A stretch of DNA of 23,854 bases from DASUZB01 sp036377075. Lineage in GTDB: Bacteria; Actinomycetota; CALGFH01. Numbering within the stretch: the stretch's first letter is position 1; the number at the start of each line of letters is the position of its first letter. The notes beneath the pieces were generated by a model, which did not search any database, had not been told where the DNA came from, and worked only from the letters and a program-made list of their open reading frames with translations. The position numbers and the translations under genes were made by a program. Below are positions 14,123-21,663 of the stretch, piece after piece. The stretch spans positions 1 to 23,854 of the forward strand of contig DASUZB010000225.1 of the NCBI GenBank assembly GCA_036377075.1, written 5' to 3'.

Positions 14123-15706
14123 TTAAGAATGTGCGGAAGACGCAGGCTGGCGCGCGGCCGCCGAGCGCTGCCTGCGCGTCCCGCGCCGTGCCGAGGTGGC
14201 GGGCAGCCGCAGGGTGAAGGTGCTGCCGCCGTCGCCGGCCGACTCCACCAGCACCACCCCGCCGTGCGCCTGCGCCACCCACTTGGTGATGGCCAGGCCG
14301 AGCCCTGACCCGGCCATCCCGCGGGTGCGCGGCGAGCGCCAGAAGCGGTCGAACACGTGCTGCTGGTCGAGCTTGCCGATGCCGATGCCGGTGTCGCGCA
14401 CCTCCAGCTCGGCCATGCCGTCGCCGAGCGCCAGCCGCAGCACGATCTCGCCCGCCGAGGTGTACTTGAGCGCGTTGTCGACCAGGTTCCAGACCGCCCG
14501 CCGCAGGTCGTCGCGGTCGCCGGAGACCCAGACGTGGGGCAGCCTGGCCGGTTCGAGCCGCACCTCGACCCCGTCAGGGGCGAGCCGCGAGGCGTCGCGG
14601 TGGATGTCGGCCAGCAGGTGGTCGAGGCGGACGGCGCGGCGCGCCCCGCCCGCGGCGGTCGCCTCCAGCCGCGCCAGCGCGAGCAGGTCGCCGACCAGCG
14701 CCTCCATGCGCCGCATCTCGGCCAGGACGTCGGTCAGGGCGGCGCTGCGGTCCTCCTCGCGGGCGCCGGGCACGCGGGCGAGGAACTCCAGGTTGGTGCG
14801 GATCGCGGTCATCGGCGTGCGCAGCTCGTGGGAGGCGTCGGCGACGAAGCGGCGCTGCGCGTCGAGGGTCGTCTTGAGGTCGTCGTGGGACTGCTCCAGC
14901 TCGGCGAGCATCTGGTTGAAGGAGTGGGACAGGCGGCTGATCTCGTCGTGGCCGTTGCTGACCGGCAGCCGGCTGGCGAAGTCGCGCTCGTCGCCGATGC
15001 GCTGCGCGGCCGACCGCATGCGCCCGAGCGGGCGCAGCAGCCCGGCGGCCAACACCCAGCTCACCAGCGCGCCGATGGCGAGCACGGTGAGGCCGCCGAC
15101 GATCAGGATGTTGCGCAGCAGCCGCAGCGAGGCCTCGAGGTCGCGCAGGTCGCGGGCGAGGATCAGGTTGCCCTGGTAGTGGTACGAGGGTTTGACGTCG
15201 AGGCTGGCCGACTCCGGCGGGTGCTGGCCGGGCGTCTGGCTCCGGCTCCGCCGCCGTTGCGGGACGAAGATGACCGTGTCCCCGGCCCTGACGCGGATGC
15301 TCACCCGGTACACCGCCAGCGGCCGGCCGAGCCCGTTCCGCGAGCTCGCGACGAAGTGGGCCTTGCCGTCGGCGGGGACCGCCGGGATGGTGCCCTCGAG
15401 CAGCCCGGGCGAGTGCGCCGCGACGTCCTTGAAGTCCTTGTTCCTGTCCGGCAGGTGGCGGGCCTCCACCCAGTAGTAGACGTTGGGAGCCTCGTCCTGC
15501 AGGGTCTCCGCGATGCCGCGGACGTAGGAGTAGCCGGCGGTGCCGCTGACCAGCTGGGCGTACTGCCTGCCCTGGGCCTCGAACGTGTTGACCTGGTCGC
15601 GGTGCAGGCGGGTGCTGACGTAGGTGTAGACGCCCAGGCCGAACGCGGCCAGGGTGAGGGCGAGCAGCCCCAGGTAGGCGAAGACCAGCCGGGTCCGGAA
15701 GCTCAC
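14123..15706 (-). CDS. Sensor histidine kinase (MprB-like)
   Basis: This 527-residue membrane kinase has a first helix at about 8-30, an extracytoplasmic sensor region of about 165 residues, and a second helix at 199-221. A HAMP domain (222-275) follows, then the dimerisation domain with phospho-acceptor His293 in SHELRTPMTAIRTNLE. The ATPase domain has the N box NLVDNALKYT (407-416), G1 DTGIGI, F box FDRFWR and G2 GSGLGLAI, all intact. The C-terminal 25 residues are basic. The sensor region contains a Pro/Arg-rich segment (RRRSRSQTPGQHPPES) and no recognised domain. GTG 15706 overlaps the regulator stop as GTGA, so it is coupled to the regulator gene. MprB and related kinases sense envelope stress; the signal here is unknown. 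Confidence 0.95.
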   Translation of the reverse strand: MSFRTRLVFAYLGLLALTLAAFGLGVYTYVSTRLHRDQVNTFEAQGRQYAQLVSGTAGYSYVRGIAETLQDEAPNVYYWVEARHLPDRNKDFKDVAAHSPGLLEGTIPAVPADGKAHFVASSRNGLGRPLAVYRVSIRVRAGDTVIFVPQRRRSRSQTPGQHPPESASLDVKPSYHYQGNLILARDLRDLEASLRLLRNILIVGGLTVLAIGALVSWVLAAGLLRPLGRMRSAAQRIGDERDFASRLPVSNGHDEISRLSHSFNQMLAELEQSHDDLKTTLDAQRRFVADASHELRTPMTAIRTNLEFLARVPGAREEDRSAALTDVLAEMRRMEALVGDLLALARLEATAAGGARRAVRLDHLLADIHRDASRLAPDGVEVRLEPARLPHVWVSGDRDDLRRAVWNLVDNALKYTSAGEIVLRLALGDGMAELEVRDTGIGIGKLDQQHVFDRFWRSPRTRGMAGSGLGLAITKWVAQAHGGVVLVESAGDGGSTFTLRLPATSARRGTRRQRSAAARQPASSAHS

Positions 15707-16395
15707 CGGCTGGCCTCCGGGTCGTCGCGGAGCACGTAGCCGACCCCGCGGACGGTGTGGATCACCCGTGGCTCGGCCTCGGCCTCGAGCTTGCGGCGCA
15801 GGTAACCCACGTACACCTCGAGCACGTTGGAGTCGCGACCGAAATCGTAGTCCCAGACGCGCTCGAGGATGGTGGAGCGGGGCAGGACCTGCCTGGGGTG
15901 CTCGAGGAACAGGGCGAGCAGGTCGAACTCCTGCCTGGTCAGGGTGAGGGTGCGCTCGCCGCGCCAGACCTCGCGGGTGGAGCGGTCCATGCGCACGTCA
16001 CCGAAGCGCAGCTCGGCCGAGGTGGAGCCGTTGCGGCCGCGGCGCAGCAGCGCCTTGATGCGCACCAGCAGCTCCTCGAAGGCGAACGGCTTGCCCAGGT
16101 AGTCGTCGGCGCCGGCCTCGAAGCCGGCGACCCGCTCGGGCACCTCGCTGCGGGCGGTCAGCATCAGCACCGGCGGGTCGCCGATCTGCCGCAGCCGCCG
16201 GCACACCTCGAGGCCGTCGATGCCGGGCAGGAGCACGTCGAGGATGACCAGGTCGGGGGTTCGCTCCATCACCCGTGAGAGGGCCTCCTCGCCCGAGGTT
16301 GCGACCTGGACCTCGAAACCCTCGTAGGCGAGCGGCCGCCGCAGCGCGGCCGCCAGGAGTGGATCGTCGTCGACGACGAGGATGTTCGCTCCCAT
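15703..16395 (-). CDS. OmpR-family response regulator (MprA-like)
   Basis: This 230-residue regulator has a receiver domain with Asp9-Asp10-Asp11 (acidic pocket), phospho-acceptor Asp53 in LVILDVLLPG, Thr80 and Lys102 (GKPF). The winged-helix DNA-binding domain runs from about 130 with LTLTRQEFDLLALFLEHP and RDSNVLEVYVGYLRRKLE, and ends HTVRGVGYVL. ATG 16395 was chosen because the receiver begins right after it (GANILVVDDD) and GAAGGA lies 9 bases upstream; GTG 16416 is an alternative. It should be phosphorylated by the coupled kinase. An inverted repeat 57-74 bases upstream may be its operator. Confidence 0.95.
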   Translation of the reverse strand: MGANILVVDDDPLLAAALRRPLAYEGFEVQVATSGEEALSRVMERTPDLVILDVLLPGIDGLEVCRRLRQIGDPPVLMLTARSEVPERVAGFEAGADDYLGKPFAFEELLVRIKALLRRGRNGSTSAELRFGDVRMDRSTREVWRGERTLTLTRQEFDLLALFLEHPRQVLPRSTILERVWDYDFGRDSNVLEVYVGYLRRKLEAEAEPRVIHTVRGVGYVLRDDPEASR

Positions 16396-16451
16396 ATGCG
16401 GCCGTCCTTCATTCACCGCCGGCCGGACCCGCGCGCCGTTGCGCGTGCGAG

Positions 16452-16469
16452 CTTGAAGGCGACTTCAAG
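16452..16469 (-). promoter_or_regulatory. Inverted repeat upstream of the response regulator, possible operator
   Basis: CTTGAAG and CTTCAAG form a perfect 7-bp inverted repeat around GCGA, 57-74 bases upstream of the regulator start. It is less G+C-rich than its surroundings. The position fits an autoregulatory operator or a promoter -35 region (TTGAAG on the minus strand). No clear -10 was found. Confidence 0.35.
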
Positions 16470-16529
16470 TCGACATGGTGTCATGTGGCTGACCTGCCCG
16501 CCAACCTGCTTGCCTCGTCCACCCGCTCG

Positions 16530-16558
16530 CCCGGCCGGTGCGCTTTCGCCCGGCCGGG
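16530..16558 (-). terminator. Hairpin downstream of ligD
   Basis: CCCGGCCGG (16530-16538) pairs perfectly with CCGGCCGGG (16550-16558), and GCG/CGC can add an inner stem around CTTT. It lies just past the ligD stop and before the response regulator promoter region. No U-run follows. Confidence 0.5.
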
Positions 16559-16580
16559 GCTCGCGCGCTGCCGCCTGGCC

Positions 16581-19253
16581 TCACTGAGCTTCGTCGAAGG
16601 CGCGCTCCCGGCGGCAGTCGCGCGGCAGCTTGTCGGAGCGGAGGCCCTTGAACGAGGCCGCCCGCAGGCGGTCGTCGTCGGTCCACGCCTGGTACTCGAC
16701 CTCGCAGACCAGCTCCGGACGGACCCAGCGGACGCCGCGGATGCCGGGGTCGGGGTCCACCGGCCGCTTGGCGCTCTCATGGGCCTTCAGCTCCTCCAGC
16801 AGACCGGCGAGGAAGGACTGGGTGAAGCCGGTGCCGACGTTGCCGACGTAGCGCAGCCGGCCACCGTCGTCGTACAGGGCGAGCAGCAGCGACCCCAGGG
16901 TGCTCTCGCGCTGGCCCTTGCCCCGCGTCCAGCCGACGATCACGCAGTCCTGGTGGTGCTTGGCCTTGACCTTGCGCCAGTCCGGCGAGCGCTTGCCCGG
17001 GCGGTAGGGGCTGGCGGCGCGCTTGGCGATCAGGCCCTCGAGGCCGAGCCGCGCGACGTGCTCGAACAGCGCCGTCCCGCGACCCTCGACGGTCTGCGAC
17101 AGGCGCAGGCGGCCGGTCTCGACGAACACCTCGGCCAGGCGCGCCACGCGCTCGCGCAGCGGCAGGTCGAGCAGCGGGACGCCGTCCAGCCACAGCAGGT
17201 CGAAGGCGAGGAACTGGATCGGTACCCGGTCCTTGGTGCGGGCCAGCTCGTCCGGGGAGCGGTGGAAGCGGTCCTGCATGCGCTGGAAGGAGGGGCGCCC
17301 CTCGCGGTCGAGCGCGACCACCTCGCCGTCGACCACCGCGTTGCGCGCGGCAAGCTGGCGGTGCATGTCGATCAGCTCGGGGAACTGGGCGGTGACGTCC
17401 CGCCCGGTGCGCGAGGTCAGCCGGGTCGCCGCGCCGAGCGCGGCGAGGCAGCGGTGGCCGTCCCACTTCACCTCGTAGAGCCAGCCGTCGGCGTCGAACG
17501 GCTCCGTCTCCAGCACCGCCATCATCGGCTCGAAGGTCGGCGGCGCCGCCGGCTGCGGCAGCGACGCCCTGCCGGCGAGGAAGCAGATCCAGTCCCGCTC
17601 GCTGGTCCGGATGAAGTGGTACTCGGCGCCGTGGTAGCGGCTGCCGTGCAGCCGCACCGTCCACTTGCCGTCCTCCACCTCGAGCGGCTCGTAGGTGCCC
17701 AGGTCGAACAGGCGCACCTCGCCGCCGCCGTACTCGCCCGCCGGGATGCTGCCGGAGAAGGTGAGGTAGTCGAGGGGGTGGTCCTCGGTGTTGACCGCCA
17801 GGTGGCGCACGCCCGGCTCCTCGGGCAGGCGCTTGGGCACGGCGAACGAGACCAGCACGCCGTCGCGCTCGAAGCGGACGTCGTGGTGGAGCCGGCGGGC
17901 GTGGTGCTGCTGGACGGTGAAGGACCGTCCCGGAGTGAGCAGGGCCGGTACCGGGATCCCCGCCGCGTGCGGCTCGGCCGGCATGACCCCTCCGCCCGCC
18001 GGCTCGTCCGCCGCCTCCGCGCCCGAGCCGATCGCTCCGTCGTGGACGGCACCCACCTCGCCCGCCTGGTCGGCGGCGCCCGCGTCCTCGGGCTCGCCGA
18101 CCCCGTCCCCGGCGGGGCGACCGGAGGGCTCGGGGGTGCGGTCGAAGTCCCGCTTGGCGGCGTACTCGTCCAGCGCGGCGCGCGCGGCGGGTCGCTCCGA
18201 GCGGGCCCCGCCCCAGCGGGAGCGGGGCCTGGCTGCAACCGGCGAGCCCTGCCTCCCGGAGCGCTCGCCGGCCTGGCTGCCGGCGGTGAGCCCGAGCGCA
18301 TCCATCGCCGCGGTCAGCGACTGGCGGTCGGTGCGCACCCCGGCGAAGCGGTCGCCGGCCGCGAAGCGCTCCCACACGTTGTCGATGCGGAAGTCCCCGG
18401 GCTCCAGGTCCTCGTCCAGCTCGTCCCAGTCGAGCGGGGTCGAGGCGGGTGCGCCCGGCAGCGGCCGCAGCGAGTAGGCGCTGGCGATATTGGCGCCTGG
18501 CCGGTTCATCTGGTGGTCGACGAAGACCTTGCCGGCGCGCTTCTCGACCGCCCAGTCCATCGTCACCTTCTCGGGCATGGCGCGCACCACCAGCCGCCCC
18601 ACCCGCTCCACGAACAGCCGGGCGTCGGTGTGGGTGTGGGTGCCGTCCAGGGGCACGAACACCTGCATGCCGGTGGCCCCCGAGGTCTTCGGGTAGCCGC
18701 GCAGGCCGAGGCCGTCCAGCACCACCTTGACCAGCTTGGCCGCCAGGCGGACGTCGGCGAAGGTGTACGGCTCGAACGGGTCGAGGTCGAAGAAGGCGTA
18801 GTCGGGGCGGTCGAGCGAACCGGCCCTCGAGTGCAGCGGGTGCATCTCGATGCAGCCGAGGTTGGCCAGGTAGAGCAGGCTCGGCAGGTCCTGGGCGACC
18901 ACGAACTCGACCACCCGGGTGCCGTCCTCGGACGGCACCGCCGCGGTCGGCAGCCAGCTGGGCGCGTGCGCCGGCACCTGCTTCTCGTAGAACGGCTCGC
19001 CGGCCAGCCCGTCGGGCATGCGCCGCATGGTCAGGGGACGGTCGCGCAGGTGGGGGAGGATCAGCGGGGCGACGTTGTAGTAGTAGGTGACCAGGTCGCC
19101 CTTTGTGATGCCCTCGCCGGGCCAGTACTCCTTGGCCAGGTTGGACAGGCGCAGCACGCGGCCGTCGACCTCGGCGCGCCAGGCGTCGCCGTCCCGGACG
19201 GTCGGCAGCTCCGCCGGGAACGGGATGCGCTGGCGCCCTTCGTCCGCGGCCAT
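16581..19253 (-). CDS. ligD: Multifunctional NHEJ ligase LigD (Pol-PE-Lig)
   Basis: The 890-residue protein carries all three LigD activities in the mycobacterial order. The polymerase/primase domain (about 25-310) has the metal pair Asp156-Leu-Asp158 in FFDLDP. The 3'-phosphoesterase domain (about 440-560) has His450, His456, Asp458, Arg460, His492 and Tyr496, matching the H-x5-H-x-D-x-R and H-x3-Y pattern of the Pseudomonas enzyme. The ATP-dependent ligase domain (575-890) has the adenylated Lys596 in EVKWDG and motif V (LIAKR followed later by WRKVK). A low-complexity Gly/Ala/Glu-rich linker of about 110 residues separates Pol and PE. I chose ATG 19253 because GGAGG lies upstream and the ORF extension before it is Arg-rich and unlike the family. 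It is divergent from ku and repairs double-strand breaks with it. Confidence 0.97.
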   Translation of the reverse strand: MAADEGRQRIPFPAELPTVRDGDAWRAEVDGRVLRLSNLAKEYWPGEGITKGDLVTYYYNVAPLILPHLRDRPLTMRRMPDGLAGEPFYEKQVPAHAPSWLPTAAVPSEDGTRVVEFVVAQDLPSLLYLANLGCIEMHPLHSRAGSLDRPDYAFFDLDPFEPYTFADVRLAAKLVKVVLDGLGLRGYPKTSGATGMQVFVPLDGTHTHTDARLFVERVGRLVVRAMPEKVTMDWAVEKRAGKVFVDHQMNRPGANIASAYSLRPLPGAPASTPLDWDELDEDLEPGDFRIDNVWERFAAGDRFAGVRTDRQSLTAAMDALGLTAGSQAGERSGRQGSPVAARPRSRWGGARSERPAARAALDEYAAKRDFDRTPEPSGRPAGDGVGEPEDAGAADQAGEVGAVHDGAIGSGAEAADEPAGGGVMPAEPHAAGIPVPALLTPGRSFTVQQHHARRLHHDVRFERDGVLVSFAVPKRLPEEPGVRHLAVNTEDHPLDYLTFSGSIPAGEYGGGEVRLFDLGTYEPLEVEDGKWTVRLHGSRYHGAEYHFIRTSERDWICFLAGRASLPQPAAPPTFEPMMAVLETEPFDADGWLYEVKWDGHRCLAALGAATRLTSRTGRDVTAQFPELIDMHRQLAARNAVVDGEVVALDREGRPSFQRMQDRFHRSPDELARTKDRVPIQFLAFDLLWLDGVPLLDLPLRERVARLAEVFVETGRLRLSQTVEGRGTALFEHVARLGLEGLIAKRAASPYRPGKRSPDWRKVKAKHHQDCVIVGWTRGKGQRESTLGSLLLALYDDGGRLRYVGNVGTGFTQSFLAGLLEELKAHESAKRPVDPDPGIRGVRWVRPELVCEVEYQAWTDDDRLRAASFKGLRSDKLPRDCRRERAFDEAQ

Positions 19254-19357
19254 GCCGGACAGCCCCCTCCCCGGGCGATGGGCCGGCCCGAGGCTCCCAG
19301 ACCGGCGAAGGTGCTTGCCCAGGCGGCCGCGAACCTGTTCAGTGTGCTCAGGTCGCC

Positions 19358-19367
19358 AGCGTACAGT
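19358..19367. promoter_or_regulatory. Overlapping divergent -10 elements between ligD and ku
   Basis: On the plus strand TACAGT (19362-19367) has TTCAGT at 19338-19343 as a possible -35, with an 18-base spacer, and serves ku. On the minus strand TACGCT (19363-19358) faces ligD and shares two bases with it. The leaders would be about 38 bases for ku and about 100 for ligD. This would make one bidirectional promoter. Confidence 0.4.
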
Positions 19368-19411
19368 TGAAGGCAAGCAGGTAGGGCCGCCGCCTTCCCC
19401 AGGAGCACCGC

Positions 19412-20257
19412 ATGAAGACCATCTGGAAGGGCGCGATCTCGTTCGGGTTGGTGACGATCCCGGTGCGCGTGTACGGCGCCACCGAGGAGAAGAGCCTGCG
19501 GTTCCACCAGCTCCACCAGCCCGACGGCGGCCGCATCCGCTACAAGCGCGTCTGCTCGGTCGACGGCGAAGAGGTCGAGTACTCCGACATCGTCAAGGGC
19601 TACGAGTACGAGAAGGACCACTACGTGACCCTGACCGAGGAGGAGCTCGACGCCCTGCCGGTGGCCACCGCCAAGGCGATCGAGATCGAGCGCTTCGTCG
19701 ACGCCGACCAGATCGACCCGATCTTCTTCCAGAAGTCCTATTACCTGGTGCCCGAGCCGACCGGCCTCAAGGCCTACCAGCTGCTGCGCGAGGCCATGGT
19801 CGACGACGGCAAGGTCGCCCTCGCCAAGGTCGCCTTCCGCGACAAGGAGCACCTGGCCACCCTGCGCCTGCGCGACAACGTCTTCGTGCTGGAGACGATG
19901 TTCTGGCCCGACGAGATCCGCACGCCGAGCTTCGACGTGCTCGACGAGGAGGTGCAGGTCAGGCCGCAGGAGGTGCGCATGGCGCGCAGCCTGATCGAGA
20001 GCCTCTCGGCCGACTTCGAGCCCGAGGAGTTCCGCGACGAGTACCGCGCCGCCCTCGAGGAGCTGGTCGCCAAGAAGGTCCAGGGCGAGGAGATCACCTA
20101 CGCCGAGGAGGCCGAGCCCTCCAAGGTGGTCGACCTGATGGAGGCCCTGCGGGCGAGCGTCGAGGCCGCCAAGGCCGGCAAGGAGGGCGAGTCCGCCCGG
20201 CCGGCCGGCCGCAAGAAGGCCTCCTCGTCGCGCCGCAAGAAGGCCGCCGGGGAGTAG
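19412..20257 (+). CDS. ku: Bacterial Ku DNA end-binding protein
   Basis: This 281-residue Ku homologue forms a ring-shaped homodimer on DNA double-strand ends and recruits LigD. It starts MKTIWKGAISFGLVTIPVRV, the typical opening, and has the Ku core through about 250, including YKRVCSVDGEEVEYSDIVKGYEY and FVDADQIDPIFF. The last 30 residues are a Lys/Arg/Ser-rich tail (GRKKASSSRRKK) of the kind that aids DNA binding in actinobacterial Ku. AGGAG lies 6 bases before the ATG. It stands divergent to ligD and convergent with the flippase-like gene, 6 bp apart. Confidence 0.97.
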   Translation: MKTIWKGAISFGLVTIPVRVYGATEEKSLRFHQLHQPDGGRIRYKRVCSVDGEEVEYSDIVKGYEYEKDHYVTLTEEELDALPVATAKAIEIERFVDADQIDPIFFQKSYYLVPEPTGLKAYQLLREAMVDDGKVALAKVAFRDKEHLATLRLRDNVFVLETMFWPDEIRTPSFDVLDEEVQVRPQEVRMARSLIESLSADFEPEEFRDEYRAALEELVAKKVQGEEITYAEEAEPSKVVDLMEALRASVEAAKAGKEGESARPAGRKKASSSRRKKAAGE

Positions 20258-20263
20258 GCCCTT

Positions 20264-21463
20264 TCAGTCCTCGGCGGGGTCGTTGGAGGAGTCGGAGCGG
20301 GTGGGGACGCGCAGGCCGTGGCGTTCGGCCCAGGCGCGGCGGTCCTCGGCGCGGGTGACCGCCTCCTCGGCGAGGCGGCGCAGCTCGTCCTCGCGGCGGC
20401 GGCGCAGCGCGGGGCTGGGCACCTCGGCGCGCGCCTCGCGCTCGCCGATCTCCTCGCGGACCTCGACGACCTGCAGGGAGAGGTAGGCGAGCGCGCCGAG
20501 GGGGATCGGCAGCCAGAAGTTGACCAGCCGGTACAGCACCACGCCGAGGGTCGCGGCCCCCACCGGCGCGCCGAAGAAGGTCAGCAGCGACACCAGGACG
20601 ACCTCCACCACGCCGAGGCCGGCGGGGGTGATCGGCAGGGCGGCGGTCACGTAGGCGAGCCCGAACGCGACGATCAGGCCGTAGATCGGCACCCGGTGGC
20701 CGAACGCGCTCACGAACAGCCACAGGGCCGTGGCGGTGCAGCCCCAGAAGCCCACGTCCCAGAGGATGGCGCGGCGCACCAGCGCGGGCTGGCGGGCGAG
20801 GGTCTGCAGCCGCCCGGCCAGGCGCAGGACCACCTCGTGGACCTTGTCCTCGTCGAGGAAGGGCAGGCGCCGGCTGGCCGCGCGCATGATGCTGGCGGCC
20901 CTGGCCTGGCCGCGCACCAGCAGCACGACCAGGGTGGAGAAGCCGCCGATCAGCAGCACGCCGAGCACGGCCGCGAAGGCGTAGAGGGGGTTGTAGCCGC
21001 GCAGCGGGATGGAGATCACCAGGCCGACCCAGAGGATGATGTTCAGCAGCACGGCCGAGCCCATCCCCTGGGTGGCCATGACGAAGGCGGCGTCCGTGCC
21101 GCGCAGGCCGTTCTTGGTCAGCAGGCGGAAGCCGAGCGCCCCGCCGGCGGCGGAGCCGCCCGGCACCACGTGGCTGATCGCCAGGGTGGAGAGCTGGATG
21201 CGCAGCAGCGTGAAGAAGCCGGGCTGCTGCCCCCGCGGGATCAGCGAGGCGGTCAGCTTGGTGTAGGAGCCGATCGACGCCGCCTCGAACGCGACCGCCA
21301 GCAGCACCAGGCGCAGGTCGATGCTGCCGAACAGCGGCAGCGCGTCGCGCACCTTCGGGACCTGGGGCAAGACGAAGTGGATCACCACGAACGCGATGAG
21401 CAGCAGCTGGGTGAGCCGCCTGACCGAGGTGGCGACCGGGGTGCCGGCCCGCGCTCGCGCCAT
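20264..21463 (-). CDS. Flippase-like integral membrane protein (UPF0104/LPG-synthase TM type)
   Basis: The roughly 399-residue protein has about eight hydrophobic helices in the pattern of the UPF0104 family (YbhN, AglD2, the transmembrane part of lysyl-phosphatidylglycerol synthase). Characteristic segments are SHVVPGGSAAGGALGFRLL near residue 100 and TAALPITPAGLGVVEVVLVS near 285, two Gly/Pro-rich motifs conserved in this family. A charged cytoplasmic tail of about 60 residues (EREARAEVPSPALRRRREDE) ends the protein. Members move or flip lipid-linked substrates, but the substrate here is unknown. There is no catalytic lysyl-transferase domain. ATG 21463 is chosen; GTG 21568 in frame would add 35 residues of low-complexity sequence. 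The gene has its own promoter at 21585-21590. Confidence 0.75.
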   Translation of the reverse strand: MARARAGTPVATSVRRLTQLLLIAFVVIHFVLPQVPKVRDALPLFGSIDLRLVLLAVAFEAASIGSYTKLTASLIPRGQQPGFFTLLRIQLSTLAISHVVPGGSAAGGALGFRLLTKNGLRGTDAAFVMATQGMGSAVLLNIILWVGLVISIPLRGYNPLYAFAAVLGVLLIGGFSTLVVLLVRGQARAASIMRAASRRLPFLDEDKVHEVVLRLAGRLQTLARQPALVRRAILWDVGFWGCTATALWLFVSAFGHRVPIYGLIVAFGLAYVTAALPITPAGLGVVEVVLVSLLTFFGAPVGAATLGVVLYRLVNFWLPIPLGALAYLSLQVVEVREEIGEREARAEVPSPALRRRREDELRRLAEEAVTRAEDRRAWAERHGLRVPTRSDSSNDPAED

Positions 21464-21467
21464 GCCG

Positions 21468-21578
21468 CTACCGCCCGGGCGCGGCGTCTGGTCGGCGATC
21501 CTGGACCCGTCCGAGACCGTGGCCGCCGGAGCCTCGCCGCGAACGGGGCCGGCCGGTGGGAGCAGCACCAGAGGTCAT
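21468..21578 (-). other. Possible leaderless upstream ORF before the flippase-like gene
   Basis: A 36-codon frame opens with ATG at 21578, at the predicted transcription start of the -10 at 21585-21590. It ends in TAG at 21470-21468, four bases before the ATG of the membrane protein. The peptide (MTSGAAPTGRPRSRRGSGG and so on) is Arg/Gly-rich and not recognised. It could couple translation to the downstream gene or be chance. Confidence 0.25.
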
Positions 21579-21584
21579 ACGGGC

Positions 21585-21590
21585 AGTATA
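21585..21590 (-). promoter_or_regulatory. -10 element (TATACT) of the flippase-like gene
   Basis: On the minus strand TATACT is a near-ideal -10 in a short A/T-rich spot. The predicted start at about 21578 coincides with an ATG. The -35 is unclear. Confidence 0.5.
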
Positions 21591-21602
21591 GGGTCCGCGG
21601 CT

Positions 21603-21662
21603 CGCCGGGCCGGGCGGGAGCCACCCGCTTCGGCGGCCGGCCGGCGTGCCCGCGGCCCGGCG
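21603..21662 (-). terminator. Inverted repeat downstream of the M20 peptidase gene
   Basis: CGCCGGGCCG (21603-21612) and CGGCCCGGCG (21653-21662) are perfect 10-bp arms enclosing 40 bases, in which GCGGG (21614-21618) pairs with CCCGC (21624-21628). It starts right at the M20 stop codon and precedes the flippase-like promoter. Terminator is likely but lacks a U-run. Confidence 0.4.
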
Positions 21663-21663
21663 G

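Noticed and set aside
16275..19370. Plus-strand open frame of 1031 codons opposite ligD
   Set aside because: Same effect: low-complexity translation antisense to a clearly intact ligD, and it would also overlap the response regulator promoter.
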